Source of the DNA: Ilyomonas sp965277535
GTDB lineage: Bacteria > Bacteroidota > Bacteroidia > Chitinophagales > Chitinophagaceae
NCBI GenBank assembly: GCA_965277535.1
Contig: OZ255825.1
Coordinates: 2,108,001-2,172,000, forward strand
Length of the DNA: 64,000 bases
Direction: 5' to 3'
Positions 54,005 to 62,481 of the stretch are shown here, one piece after another (position 1 is the stretch's first letter; each line of letters starts with the position of its first letter). The translations under genes were made by a program, and so were the position numbers. The notes below the pieces were generated by a model. That model did no database searches and was not told where the DNA came from. It was given only the letters and a program-made list of their open reading frames with translations.

Positions 54005-54799
54005 ATGAAAACAAAAATGATCAGCTTATTCATGTTACTTGCTTGCGCCATTGCAGCATTAACATCGTGCCATTCCAGTGCATCTTCCAGCAACATTTCT
54101 ACTTCTGAAAACAAAGGCGGCAATAGTGTTTCGGGAAGCGGTAACGACACATATTTTGAGATGAGCAACCACACAGTTGGCAAGCAATTATCAATGCAGA
54201 TGCTTTTTAAAACGTATGTATCTGCCAACGGCAAAGCAAGAACAGAAATGTATAAGATAACCAATGATAAACCATCGTTGATAATGGAAGGAATTGCAGA
54301 TGTAAACAACCCTACGCAAACTACTTTACTTGATGACAGCGCAAAAACGTTTACCATTCACCATACCGACACCGCAAATAACAACGATGATGGGCATACA
54401 ACGTATTCCGTTTCGAAAATAGGCAACGAAACTATCATGGGTTTTAACTGCACTCATGCCCGTGTAATTGCCACCAAAAATTACAGCGGAGTGGCAGGCT
54501 CCATTATGAATGGAACAGACACTACCGATTTGTGGTTAGGCAATGATATGCCCATGCCTGATGCAATGAAAAAATACGTACAACTGTCATTCACCAAAAG
54601 TTTAGGTAACGGATTGTTTAACAGCAGTGTGGCAAATCAATTAAAGCAAATGGGTTGCGAAGGCATGTTTGTAAAGTTTGAAATGCATTCAAAAGATGTT
54701 TCATCCACTTCACAGCTTACCAAAGTATCAAAAGATAATTTTCCTGCCTCTTTGTTTGCTGTGCCTTCAGGTTACAAAGAAGAAAAAGATGATTTTTAA
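54005..54799 (+). CDS. DUF4412 lipoprotein
   Basis: 264 residues, lipobox ALTSC. DUF4412 domain (YFEMSNHTVGKQLSMQMLF; GNETIMGFNCTHARVI; FPASLFAVPSGYKE), paralogous to the secreted protein at 46852. It closes the main run of the cluster. Function not known. Confidence 0.85.
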   Translation: MKTKMISLFMLLACAIAALTSCHSSASSSNISTSENKGGNSVSGSGNDTYFEMSNHTVGKQLSMQMLFKTYVSANGKARTEMYKITNDKPSLIMEGIADVNNPTQTTLLDDSAKTFTIHHTDTANNNDDGHTTYSVSKIGNETIMGFNCTHARVIATKNYSGVAGSIMNGTDTTDLWLGNDMPMPDAMKKYVQLSFTKSLGNGLFNSSVANQLKQMGCEGMFVKFEMHSKDVSSTSQLTKVSKDNFPASLFAVPSGYKEEKDDF

Positions 54800-54806
54800 A
54801 AATAGG

Positions 54807-54869
54807 GTTCCCGCAGATTTCGCAGATGAATACAAGAATTTCTGTGTAAATCCGCGTTATCTGCGGAAC
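54807..54869. repeat. Imperfect inverted repeat after the envelope cluster
   Basis: GTTCCCGCAGATTTCGCAGA at one end faces TTATCTGCGGAAC at the other. Sequences of this kind (CTGCGAAATCTGCGGGA) are dispersed repeats in many Bacteroidota, from memory. It may serve as a terminator. Confidence 0.5.
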
Positions 54870-54922
54870 ATTATAAAATGATTGACTTTTACAACAAGTA
54901 GCACAAATTTCAACAAAAACAA

Positions 54923-55030
54923 ATGCGCACAATCATGGAAGGAAACACATTTGCAAAAGTCGCAAAATGGTTCTTCCTTTTGTTAGCAATTGTGTTGTTT
55001 GTATGTGCTGTTGTACTGGCTTGTTGTTAA
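54923..55030 (+). CDS. Possible 35-residue membrane peptide
   Basis: MRTIMEGNTFAKVAKWFFLL, followed by a hydrophobic helix ending VVLACC. One membrane segment, a short basic-amphipathic start and two terminal Cys. It lies between the DUF4412 lipoprotein gene and a strong palindromic terminator, which argues for transcription. An ACAAAAACAAA overlaps its start. It could be a chance frame. Confidence 0.4.
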   Translation: MRTIMEGNTFAKVAKWFFLLLAIVLFVCAVVLACC

Positions 55031-55052
55031 GTGAAGGGATAAATAATTGTAA

Positions 55053-55085
55053 AGACCTATAAGGTTTTTAAAACCTTATAGGTCT
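55053..55085. terminator. Perfect 33-bp palindrome, probable two-way terminator
   Basis: Perfect 16-bp arms (AGACCTATAAGGTTTT and complement) around one central base, followed by GGCTTTT. It closes the envelope cluster; the next gene comes from the opposite strand. Confidence 0.75.
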
Positions 55086-55249
55086 GGCTTTTGAAACACA
55101 GTCACAGTATTAGTTATGGCATCCCTCCTTTGGCATAGGGTAATTTATATTCAATCGTTTTAAGATTTAGACAGAAGGCAATATAAAGTTGTGTCAGAAA
55201 ACCTGTTTCTTTATTGGTGACAGACATTGCATCAATCGAAATGATTATT

Positions 55250-55335
55250 GGAGTTACGCAAAAGGAGTGAATTGTTTTATCACGCTGTAAAAGGTTCGGA
55301 ACCTTAGTTTGCCTATATCCACATTGCGTAACTCC
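55250..55335. repeat. Small element with 11-bp inverted ends
   Basis: GGAGTTACGCA and its complement TGCGTAACTCC bracket 86 bp that contain a second dyad (AAGGTTC / GAACCTT). It could be a MITE or IS remnant. No clear flanking direct repeat. The rest of the gap 55086-55340 shows nothing. Confidence 0.45.
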
Positions 55336-55340
55336 TATGG

Positions 55341-56606
55341 TTATTGGATTTGTTGGTAAATGGTTCCGTTCTTCATTACAAAAATTACTTTTTTAATATC
55401 ATTCATGTTAGCAGAAGGATCGCCTTGCACAGCTATAATATCTGCCAATAATCCCTTTTGAAGCCTGCCGATTTTATCGGCAAAACCAAAGACACTGGCG
55501 TTAACAGAAGTGGCCGAGCGCAACACATCCAGCGGCTTCATGCCCCATTCAGCCATCAGTTGCATTTCACGCGCATTATCGCCATGCGCAAACACGCCTA
55601 CATCACCGCCGGTGCAAATAACAACGCTACTTTGTAAAGCCGACTGAAAGCTTTTCTTTTTTTGAGTAACCGATGCCGGTTCGGGGTCAATGCCTTTCTT
55701 CCAACCTCTGTATTGTGCAATGGCTTCTGTGGCGGCTAACGTTGGGCAATACGCAATTCCTTTTTCTTTCATCAATTTAAAAATATCATCATCACCTTCA
55801 TCGCCATGCTCAATGGTAGTGATGCCTGCCGCAATGGCGCGGCGCATTCCTTCTTTTGTGGTGGCGTGTGCCGCCGAAATTCTGCCGCTGCTCTTCGCAA
55901 TGTTTACTGCAGTTGCTATCTCTTCGGTGGTAAAAGTTGGTGCCGCTTTGCCTCCTTCTCCCCAACGATAATCGGCATACACTTTTACCACATCAGCACC
56001 TTTGCGAATTTGTGTGCGCACTTCGCTTTCCATTTCGTTTATGTTGCTTACTTCGGCTGCACCTTGCGGCAAATCAATATCTGCGTTGTGAAGGTTGGGT
56101 CCGTAACTTCCTTTGGCAACAATAGCCCGCGTGGCAACGATCATTCGCGGACCGGGAACAATGCCTTTTTCGATGGCTTCTTTTAAGCCCGCATCATCGT
56201 ACATACAACCTTCGGTTCCCAAATCGCGAACCGTAGTGAAACCCGCGAGCAGCGTGGCTTTCGCATGAACAACAGCTCTTGCCGTACGCTCGGCACGGCT
56301 TTCGGTAAGCACCTGGTCGTTCCAGGATGTTTCGTTGTAAGGATGCAAAAAAAGGTGCGAATGGCCTTCTATTAAACCGGGTAGTACGGTTGCGCCTTTC
56401 ATTTCAATGATACGGGTATTAGCTGGCAATTTAAACATCATCGCACCGGCTTCTTCAATGCTGTTTCCCCTTACCAAAACCACCCAATCCGTGTGCATCG
56501 TTTCACCATCAAACACCCTGTCGGGCTTTAATAAATAAAAAGAATCGGTTTGTGAGAAAGAGGAAATACAAATAAAAAAAAGTGGCAAAAACAAAAACGG
56601 TTTCAT
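55341..56606 (-). CDS. Secreted amidohydrolase family protein
   Basis: 421 residues with signal peptide (ending SSFSQ). Metal-dependent TIM-barrel hydrolase of the imidazolonepropionase/Xaa-Pro dipeptidase-like group: metal motif GLIEGHSHLFLHP, carboxylated-Lys candidate in GADVVKVYADYR, later His in ISAAHATTKEG and TIEHGDEGDD, and final Asp in VVICTGGDVGVF. It is likely a periplasmic peptide- or amide-cleaving enzyme; substrate unknown. The signal peptide codes carry an exact GGCAAAAACAAA (56584-56595, plus strand). Confidence 0.88.
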   Translation of the reverse strand: MKPFLFLPLFFICISSFSQTDSFYLLKPDRVFDGETMHTDWVVLVRGNSIEEAGAMMFKLPANTRIIEMKGATVLPGLIEGHSHLFLHPYNETSWNDQVLTESRAERTARAVVHAKATLLAGFTTVRDLGTEGCMYDDAGLKEAIEKGIVPGPRMIVATRAIVAKGSYGPNLHNADIDLPQGAAEVSNINEMESEVRTQIRKGADVVKVYADYRWGEGGKAAPTFTTEEIATAVNIAKSSGRISAAHATTKEGMRRAIAAGITTIEHGDEGDDDIFKLMKEKGIAYCPTLAATEAIAQYRGWKKGIDPEPASVTQKKKSFQSALQSSVVICTGGDVGVFAHGDNAREMQLMAEWGMKPLDVLRSATSVNASVFGFADKIGRLQKGLLADIIAVQGDPSANMNDIKKVIFVMKNGTIYQQIQ

Positions 56607-56671
56607 TAACGAAAGATAGGAATTGGAAGGATGAAAAAGGAAATGATTTTGTTTGCGGAATGAGGGTTATG

Positions 56672-56889
56672 CGTCATTCCGCAATTGCCCTCAACACGAT
56701 CTTACACCTTTACGCTTTCACGAGGGCTTTGTGCGGAATCTGATGATTCAATAATGAAGATGTTGAATGATGTAAACATGCTTGCAGTATAGCATTTTAA
56801 TCAAACTGTAAAGAGCAGATTCCGCACAAAGCCCTCGCGAATTTGATTATAACTTTTATCATCGTGTTGAGGGCATTTGCGGAATGACG
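56672..56889. repeat. Foldback element with two nested pairs of arms, 218 bp
   Basis: Outer arms of 29 bp (56672-56700 and 56861-56889; one mismatch; CGTCATTCCGCAATTGCCCT...). Inner arms of 22 bp, perfect (56721-56742 and 56816-56837; CGAGGGCTTTGTGCGGAATC...). An extra copy of the outer tip, TTGCGGAATGA (56654-56664), precedes it. The element fills the space between the divergent amidohydrolase and acylase genes and encodes nothing. Confidence 0.85.
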
Positions 56890-56943
56890 GATTGATGAAT
56901 TTTCAAAAGCTTGTTGTTACTTTGAAACAGAACACGTCATCAC

Positions 56944-59121
56944 ATGAAATTCTTACTCTTGTTGTTTCTTCTTCCCCTTATTGTTTTTGCACAAAAAAAC
57001 ACCCACCAAGACATTGCAAAATACAACGCCGAAGCGCAACGTGTTACTATCATTCGTGATAACTGGGGCGTGCCACATATTTGGGGCAAAACCGATGCGG
57101 ATTGTGTGTTTGGTTTGCTGTATGCGCAATGCGAAGAAAGCTTTGAAAAAGTGGAAGAAAACAATTTGGAAATAATGGGCAGGCTAAGTGAAGTGTGGGG
57201 CGAAGAACGATTGTATAATGATTTAAAAATGCGCCTGATTTATGATTCGGCAGCCGCAATCAACGATTATAACAACAGCCCGCTATGGTTAAAGAAATTG
57301 ATGGATGCTTCGGCTGACGGCGTAAATTTTTATTTATACAAACATCCCGAAACCAAACCCAAAGTGCTCTATCATTTTGAGCCGTGGTTTGCTATGTTAA
57401 GAACCAACGGCAGCATCTCTGCCACGCAGGATGGCGGCATAACAACGGCTGATATGAAGGCTTTGTATTTGCCAAAAGATAGCAGTGTTGCTTACAATCC
57501 AATATCATCTTTTAGCAACGACCCAATGGGCTCCAATGGCTTTGCTGTAGCACCTTTCAAAACGGCTTCACATAATGCAATACTCTACATCAATCCGCAC
57601 GTAACTTTTTATTACCGAACCGAAGTGGAAATGAGTAGTGATGAAGGCTTGCACGTGTATGGCGCCGTTACATGGGGAACGTTTTTTGTTTTCCAGGGAT
57701 TTAATGAACACTGCGGCTGGATGCATACATCGGGCAATGTTGATGTGGCTGATTTGTTTACCGAAATAACGGTAAAACAAAACGATTCTCTTTTTACAAA
57801 ATACGACAATCAACTGTTGCCTGTACAGTCCCAAAACATCAGTATCAAATACAAAACAAACGATGGATTTGCACAGCAAACCTTTACCGTGTATCGTTCG
57901 GTTCATGGTCCGGTACTGGGCAGCCGGAACGGGCAATGGTTAAGTCTTCGTGAGAACAACCGTTCCTTAACTGCGCTTGAACAATCATGGCTGCGTACAA
58001 AAACAAAAGGCTTTAATGAGTTTAAAGAAGTGATGAATTTACGTGCCAACACATCGGATAACACGGTGTTTGCTGATGACAAGGGGAACATTGCTTACTG
58101 GCATGGCAACTTTGTTCCGCGCCGCAACACGAAATACGATTATAGCCTGCCGGTTGATGGTAGCACATCGGCTACTGATTGGCACACCATCTATGCGCTG
58201 GATTCTATTGTGCATGTGTACAATCCTGCCACCGGCTTTATTCAAAACTGCAATTCAACGCCGTTTACCGTGTCGGGCGCAAGTTCTCCTAAACAAGAAA
58301 ATTATCCGGTTTTCATGGCGCCGGATGGCGAAAATTTTCGTGGGTTAAACGCGGTTCGTTTATTAAGCAAAACCAAACTTCTTACGATGGAAGATATGAT
58401 TCACAACATTGGTTACAACCTGCATCTTACTCTATTTGATACGCTTCTTCCCTATCTGGTAAAAGACTATCATGCGTTGCCCACAACTGATTCTTTGTAT
58501 TCCTCTTTACACGATGCCATTGCTGTTTTGGAAAGTTGGGATCATACAGCGTCTGATACATCGGTTGCCACTGCGCTTGCCATAGAATGGGGTTATTGTG
58601 TTGTAAGAAAAATGCCGCCTTTACAAAGTTTATACAAAGCTGGTCATACAGTAGAACTGTTGCAAGAAGCCATCGCTACCACAACACCAAAAGAAAGATT
58701 AGACTTGCTGCTGCAAACATTAACCGACCTCACACAACGCTTCGACAACTGGCGCATTGCATGGGGTGAAATCAACCGTTATCAACGTCCGCCAAATGGC
58801 GTGTTTGATGACAAGCAACCCAGTATTCCGGTGGCATTTACTTCTTCACTCTTTGGCTCTATTCCTGCTTCTGCCGCACAGCGCACAGCCACTACTAACA
58901 GGCGTTATGGCACGTATGGCAATTCATTTGTTGCCTGCGTTGAGTTTGGAAATGGGGTAAAAGCAAAATCAGTGGTTACGGGTGGCCAATCGTTCAATCC
59001 ACAATCAAAGCATTATACCGATCAGGCGCAGATGTTTGTAGATGGCAACTTCAAAGATGTTTTGTTTTACAAAGAAGATGTACTGAAGCACGTGGAAAGA
59101 AAATATCATCCGGGAGAGTGA
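56944..59121 (+). CDS. Penicillin acylase family protein (Ntn hydrolase)
   Basis: 725 residues with signal peptide (ending IVFAQ). The alpha-chain part starts VTIIRDNWGVPHIWGKTDAD with LLYAQCEESFEKVEENNLE. The beta chain should begin at the Ser of GSNGFAVAPFKTASHN (about residue 200), the N-terminal nucleophile after self-cleavage; the usual motif is GSNNW, so Gly replaces Asn. NPHVTFYYRTEVEMSSDEG and ARL-type later motifs fit. It probably hydrolyses amides such as acyl-homoserine lactones or acyl-peptides in the periplasm; substrate not determinable. Confidence 0.9.
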   Translation: MKFLLLLFLLPLIVFAQKNTHQDIAKYNAEAQRVTIIRDNWGVPHIWGKTDADCVFGLLYAQCEESFEKVEENNLEIMGRLSEVWGEERLYNDLKMRLIYDSAAAINDYNNSPLWLKKLMDASADGVNFYLYKHPETKPKVLYHFEPWFAMLRTNGSISATQDGGITTADMKALYLPKDSSVAYNPISSFSNDPMGSNGFAVAPFKTASHNAILYINPHVTFYYRTEVEMSSDEGLHVYGAVTWGTFFVFQGFNEHCGWMHTSGNVDVADLFTEITVKQNDSLFTKYDNQLLPVQSQNISIKYKTNDGFAQQTFTVYRSVHGPVLGSRNGQWLSLRENNRSLTALEQSWLRTKTKGFNEFKEVMNLRANTSDNTVFADDKGNIAYWHGNFVPRRNTKYDYSLPVDGSTSATDWHTIYALDSIVHVYNPATGFIQNCNSTPFTVSGASSPKQENYPVFMAPDGENFRGLNAVRLLSKTKLLTMEDMIHNIGYNLHLTLFDTLLPYLVKDYHALPTTDSLYSSLHDAIAVLESWDHTASDTSVATALAIEWGYCVVRKMPPLQSLYKAGHTVELLQEAIATTTPKERLDLLLQTLTDLTQRFDNWRIAWGEINRYQRPPNGVFDDKQPSIPVAFTSSLFGSIPASAAQRTATTNRRYGTYGNSFVACVEFGNGVKAKSVVTGGQSFNPQSKHYTDQAQMFVDGNFKDVLFYKEDVLKHVERKYHPGE

Positions 59122-59124
59122 AGC

Positions 59125-59302
59125 AATGTACGATGTTAGATGTGGGATGTACGATGTTGGATGTTTTTGTTGTACGTAACTTTACTTATAAAAAGTAGGC
59201 AAAAACAAACGCCATTGCATCAGTAAAAAATCATTCAGCGTCTCGAACTACATCGTACATCCTATATCTAACATCGTACATCAAATCACATCCAACATCT
59301 AA
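59125..59302. repeat. Inverted heptamer arrays (GATGTnn / CATCnnn)
   Basis: Six units at 59125-59166 (AATGTAC, GATGTTA, GATGTGG, GATGTAC, GATGTTG, GATGTTT) face about seven CATCnnn units at 59251-59302. Between them lies an exact GGCAAAAACAAA (59198-59209). The structure starts right after the acylase stop and could end its transcript. Confidence 0.7.
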
Positions 59303-59333
59303 ACCTATATTTGCGGCTCATCAAACTAAAACC

Positions 59334-60257
59334 ATGTCAGTTATTGTAGTAGGCACGATGGCATTCGATGCCATTGAAACGCCGTTTGGAAAAACCGATA
59401 AAATCATTGGCGGATCGGCTTCGTATGTGGCGTATGCAGCGCATCATTTAGTAACTCCGGTTCAGCAGATATCTATTGTAGGTAATGATTATCCACAGGC
59501 AGAGTTTGACGATTTGCAAAAGCGCGGCGTGCAATTGGATGGCGTTGAAGTGGTAAAAGACAAACCTTCTTTTTTCTGGAGCGGTCGTTATCATTTGGAT
59601 ATGAACACACGTGATACATTGGTAACCGATTTGAATGTGCTTGCCGACTTCAATCCGGTTGTTCCCGATAGTTACCAGGGTGCTGAATTTCTCATGCTGG
59701 GCAACCTGAGTCCAAGCATACAAAAGAGTGTGATTGAGCAATTGAAAACACGGCCTAAATTGATTGTGTTAGACACGATGAACTTTTGGATGGATACGGC
59801 TCTGGACGGTTTAAAAGAAGTGTTGCAAATGGTAGATGTGTTGCTGGTAAATGATAGCGAAGCGCGACAACTGACCGGCGAGTTTTCGATAGTAAAAGCG
59901 GCAAGGAAAATATTAACGATGGGACCGAAATATCTCATTATTAAAAAAGGCGAGCACGGCGCTTTGCTGTTTCATCAAAATAAAGTGTTCTTCGCACCGG
60001 CACTGCCCTTGGAAGATGTGTTCGACCCAACAGGGGCGGGCGATACTTTTGCCGGTGGCTTTATCGGGCATCTTGCCAAAACAAAAGACATCTCATTTGA
60101 AAATATGAAAACGGCAATTATTGTTGGTTCGGCAATGGCAAGTTTTTGTGTTGAAAAATTTGGTACGGAACGATTAAAAGAATTGACCAAACAAGATATT
60201 GCCGAACGCATGGAAGCCTTTGTGCAATTGGTGAATTTTGATATTGCTCTGGTTTAA
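59334..60257 (+). CDS. PfkB family carbohydrate or nucleoside kinase
   Basis: 307 residues. Ribokinase fold with FGKTDKIIGGSASYVAYAAHH near the start and the catalytic loop DPTGAGDTFAGGFIGHLAK. Cytoplasmic. Substrate not determinable; members include adenosine, ribose and fructose kinases. Apparently single gene, closed by the palindrome at 60263. Confidence 0.9.
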   Translation: MSVIVVGTMAFDAIETPFGKTDKIIGGSASYVAYAAHHLVTPVQQISIVGNDYPQAEFDDLQKRGVQLDGVEVVKDKPSFFWSGRYHLDMNTRDTLVTDLNVLADFNPVVPDSYQGAEFLMLGNLSPSIQKSVIEQLKTRPKLIVLDTMNFWMDTALDGLKEVLQMVDVLLVNDSEARQLTGEFSIVKAARKILTMGPKYLIIKKGEHGALLFHQNKVFFAPALPLEDVFDPTGAGDTFAGGFIGHLAKTKDISFENMKTAIIVGSAMASFCVEKFGTERLKELTKQDIAERMEAFVQLVNFDIALV

Positions 60258-60262
60258 TATTT

Positions 60263-60305
60263 TTTCAAACGCTGACAGGGTTTGAAACCCTGTCAGCGTT
60301 TGAAA
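60263..60305. terminator. Perfect 43-bp palindrome, probable two-way terminator
   Basis: Perfect 21-bp arms (TTTCAAACGCTGACAGGGTT...) around one central G, starting 6 bp after the kinase stop. The next gene is on the opposite strand. Confidence 0.8.
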
Positions 60306-60325
60306 TTTTGAACCTGTTTTTTGAT

Positions 60326-60841
60326 TTATGATTCAACCCAACTTGTAAGAAATTTCAAAAGATTGAAATTAAAATACCATAAAATTGATGCAACCGTCAT
60401 AACCAAGCCAACAAATAATACTATTCCTCCTTTGGAGGATGCATCTTCGTTATAGTCTTTGTAATCTTCAAGTATTTTCCCATGCTTTTCTACTTGAAAA
60501 ACATGCCTGTTATAATCAAAGGCACTTTCTCTGTAATATACTTTTATAGTATCGCCAACTTGCATGTTGTATCTTAAGTCCTCATATCCTTCAGGAGAAC
60601 GTTGTATAGCAAAATTTTCATTTGAATTCTTCAGTGTAAAATAAAAAACTCTTACAAAAGAATTATATCGAAGTCCAGCAACTTCTATCTTTCTTATATC
60701 TGCGTAAGTAACAGTACTGGTTATTTGTTTTGATTTTGATAAATCAATATTTATATCATCCTTAAGAGCAATTATTGAATTAACAATGCACAGTGTTCCA
60801 ACGATGAATAAAATAAGGCAATTGACTATCTTATTTTTCAT
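60326..60841 (-). CDS. Small membrane protein, DUF3592-like
   Basis: 171 residues with an N-terminal membrane helix (about 6-25), a beta-rich domain (VGDTIKVYYRESAFDYNRH resembles the DUF3592 pattern) and a second helix (about 139-158). Role unknown. It lies 46 bp downstream of the flippase gene on the same strand. Confidence 0.65.
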   Translation of the reverse strand: MKNKIVNCLILFIVGTLCIVNSIIALKDDINIDLSKSKQITSTVTYADIRKIEVAGLRYNSFVRVFYFTLKNSNENFAIQRSPEGYEDLRYNMQVGDTIKVYYRESAFDYNRHVFQVEKHGKILEDYKDYNEDASSKGGIVLFVGLVMTVASILWYFNFNLLKFLTSWVES

Positions 60842-60887
60842 TTAGCTGAAGAACAAACAATGTGATTAATTGAAAATTTAATATTCA

Positions 60888-62387
60888 TCATTTCACATAC
60901 TTTCCTATCACCGGCAACAGCTTAAATTCTTTTCTTTCTACGCGGCTGATGAACCACAAATACGATAAAACTAAAACGGTGGCTATGGTTAAATGATACA
61001 CCGTATTTGCCCACAACGAAGACAATGCTTTGTGAATGAAAAACAGCAACACCACAATGATCAGATACGCCAATAATTTCTTCGAGGCATAAGGAATGCG
61101 GTAATGTTTTTGTCCCCACACATAGCTTACCACCATCATTGTTCCATAACATAAAAAAGTTGCCCATGCGCTGGCAACATAACTAAAGTGCGGAATGAAC
61201 AGCCAATTGATCGCAATGGTGATGATAACGCCAATCAAAGTAATGATGCTGCCAGCCGACGTTTTACTTGTGATTTTATACCATATACTCAGGTTAATAT
61301 AAATTCCCAAGAACATATTTGCTAATAAGAGTATAGGAACCACTTTTAAACCTTCCCAGTATTTCTTGTCAATAAAAAATTTCCAGATTGGCAAATACAA
61401 GCTTACTACCAAAAACATAAGCGTAATTGTGAGCACAAAAAACTTCATCACGCGCGCATATACAAACGGTGCATTTTTGCCTTCGGCTTGTTTAAAAAAG
61501 AATGGCTCTGCACCCAGCCGAAAGGCTTGTATAAATAAAGAAATTAAAATAGATAATTTATAACAAGCACCGTAAATGCCCACTTGTTGCTCAGCAATTT
61601 GAGGCGGTAACCACCAACCGAGCATCAACCGATCAAAGGTTTCGTTTACAGTGTAACCCAAACCGGCTATCATCATGGGCAAAGCATAAACAATCATTTC
61701 TTTCCATATCACAACATCAAAAGAAAATCGTTTTGGTAGCAGCCATTTTACTAATAACAATAAAGTAAAAGCCGATTGCGCAATGTTGGCATACAATATA
61801 TATTCAATTGGATTTTTGTTTGGCTGATAAAACAAAACAATCCATGAATTGCCACCCGTTTTTTTGTACTCGTAAGGACAATATTTAATAAAGAAAATAG
61901 TAAGCACAACATTGATGATAATACCAAACACTTTTATAAGTGCATACAAGCGTGGCTTACCTTCGTTACGCAAACGCGCAAACGGAATGGCGCTCAATGC
62001 ATCAAATCCAATAATAAAAATACTAAGCGTAATGAGATGCGGAAATGCTTGTTGCGAAGATATGTTCACCAACAGCGATTGATTAAACCAAAGTAGAAGG
62101 CTTAAACCAATCGTACTTATTAACAAGCTAATAGAAGTGGTATTATTAACCTTGTCGGCAATCGTTTTGTTTTGAATGAATCGAAAATAAGCCGTTTCCA
62201 TGCCGTAGGTGAACAGCACATTTAGCAACGGGAGCATTGCATAAATAGAATTCATTCTTCCGTAATTAGCAACGCTGATAATAGAAGAGTAAGTGATAAT
62301 AGGAGCCAAAAGGTAATTGATAAACCGCGCCGCAATGCTGCTTACGCCATACCAAACCGTTTGTCCTGCTAAACTTTTTATGCTCAA
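60888..62387 (-). CDS. Polysaccharide flippase (MATE/Wzx-like)
   Basis: 499 residues with about 14 membrane segments. The start SIKSLAGQTVWYGVSSIAARFINYLLAPI is typical of the oligosaccharide flippase group. It should move lipid-linked sugars across the inner membrane. No glycosyltransferase lies next to it in the window; the glf-glycosyltransferase pair is 38 kb away. Confidence 0.88.
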   Translation of the reverse strand: MSIKSLAGQTVWYGVSSIAARFINYLLAPIITYSSIISVANYGRMNSIYAMLPLLNVLFTYGMETAYFRFIQNKTIADKVNNTTSISLLISTIGLSLLLWFNQSLLVNISSQQAFPHLITLSIFIIGFDALSAIPFARLRNEGKPRLYALIKVFGIIINVVLTIFFIKYCPYEYKKTGGNSWIVLFYQPNKNPIEYILYANIAQSAFTLLLLVKWLLPKRFSFDVVIWKEMIVYALPMMIAGLGYTVNETFDRLMLGWWLPPQIAEQQVGIYGACYKLSILISLFIQAFRLGAEPFFFKQAEGKNAPFVYARVMKFFVLTITLMFLVVSLYLPIWKFFIDKKYWEGLKVVPILLLANMFLGIYINLSIWYKITSKTSAGSIITLIGVIITIAINWLFIPHFSYVASAWATFLCYGTMMVVSYVWGQKHYRIPYASKKLLAYLIIVVLLFFIHKALSSLWANTVYHLTIATVLVLSYLWFISRVERKEFKLLPVIGKYVK

Positions 62388-62393
62388 GAAATC

Positions 62394-62477
62394 TGATTTA
62401 TGATTTGTGATTGATGATTTATAATTTGAGTGACGAGCGTTTACTTCGCAATCTTAAATCATAAATCTTACATCAAA
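62394..62477. repeat. Inverted heptamer arrays (TGATTTn / AATCnTA)
   Basis: Five units at 62394-62428 (TGATTTA, TGATTTG, TGATTGA, TGATTTA, TAATTTG) face four units at 62450-62477 (AATCTTA, AATCATA, AATCTTA, CATCAAA). They fill the space between the AIM24-family gene and the flippase gene. Confidence 0.7.
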
Positions 62478-62481
62478 AATA

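Noticed and set aside
54678..54881. 67-codon plus-strand frame after the DUF4412 lipoprotein
   Set aside because: It overlaps the DUF4412 gene in another frame and runs into the inverted repeat.
59125..59302. CRISPR-like array from repeated GATGTAC units
   Set aside because: Units are 7 bp with no spacers; this is a degenerate tandem repeat, and no cas genes are present.
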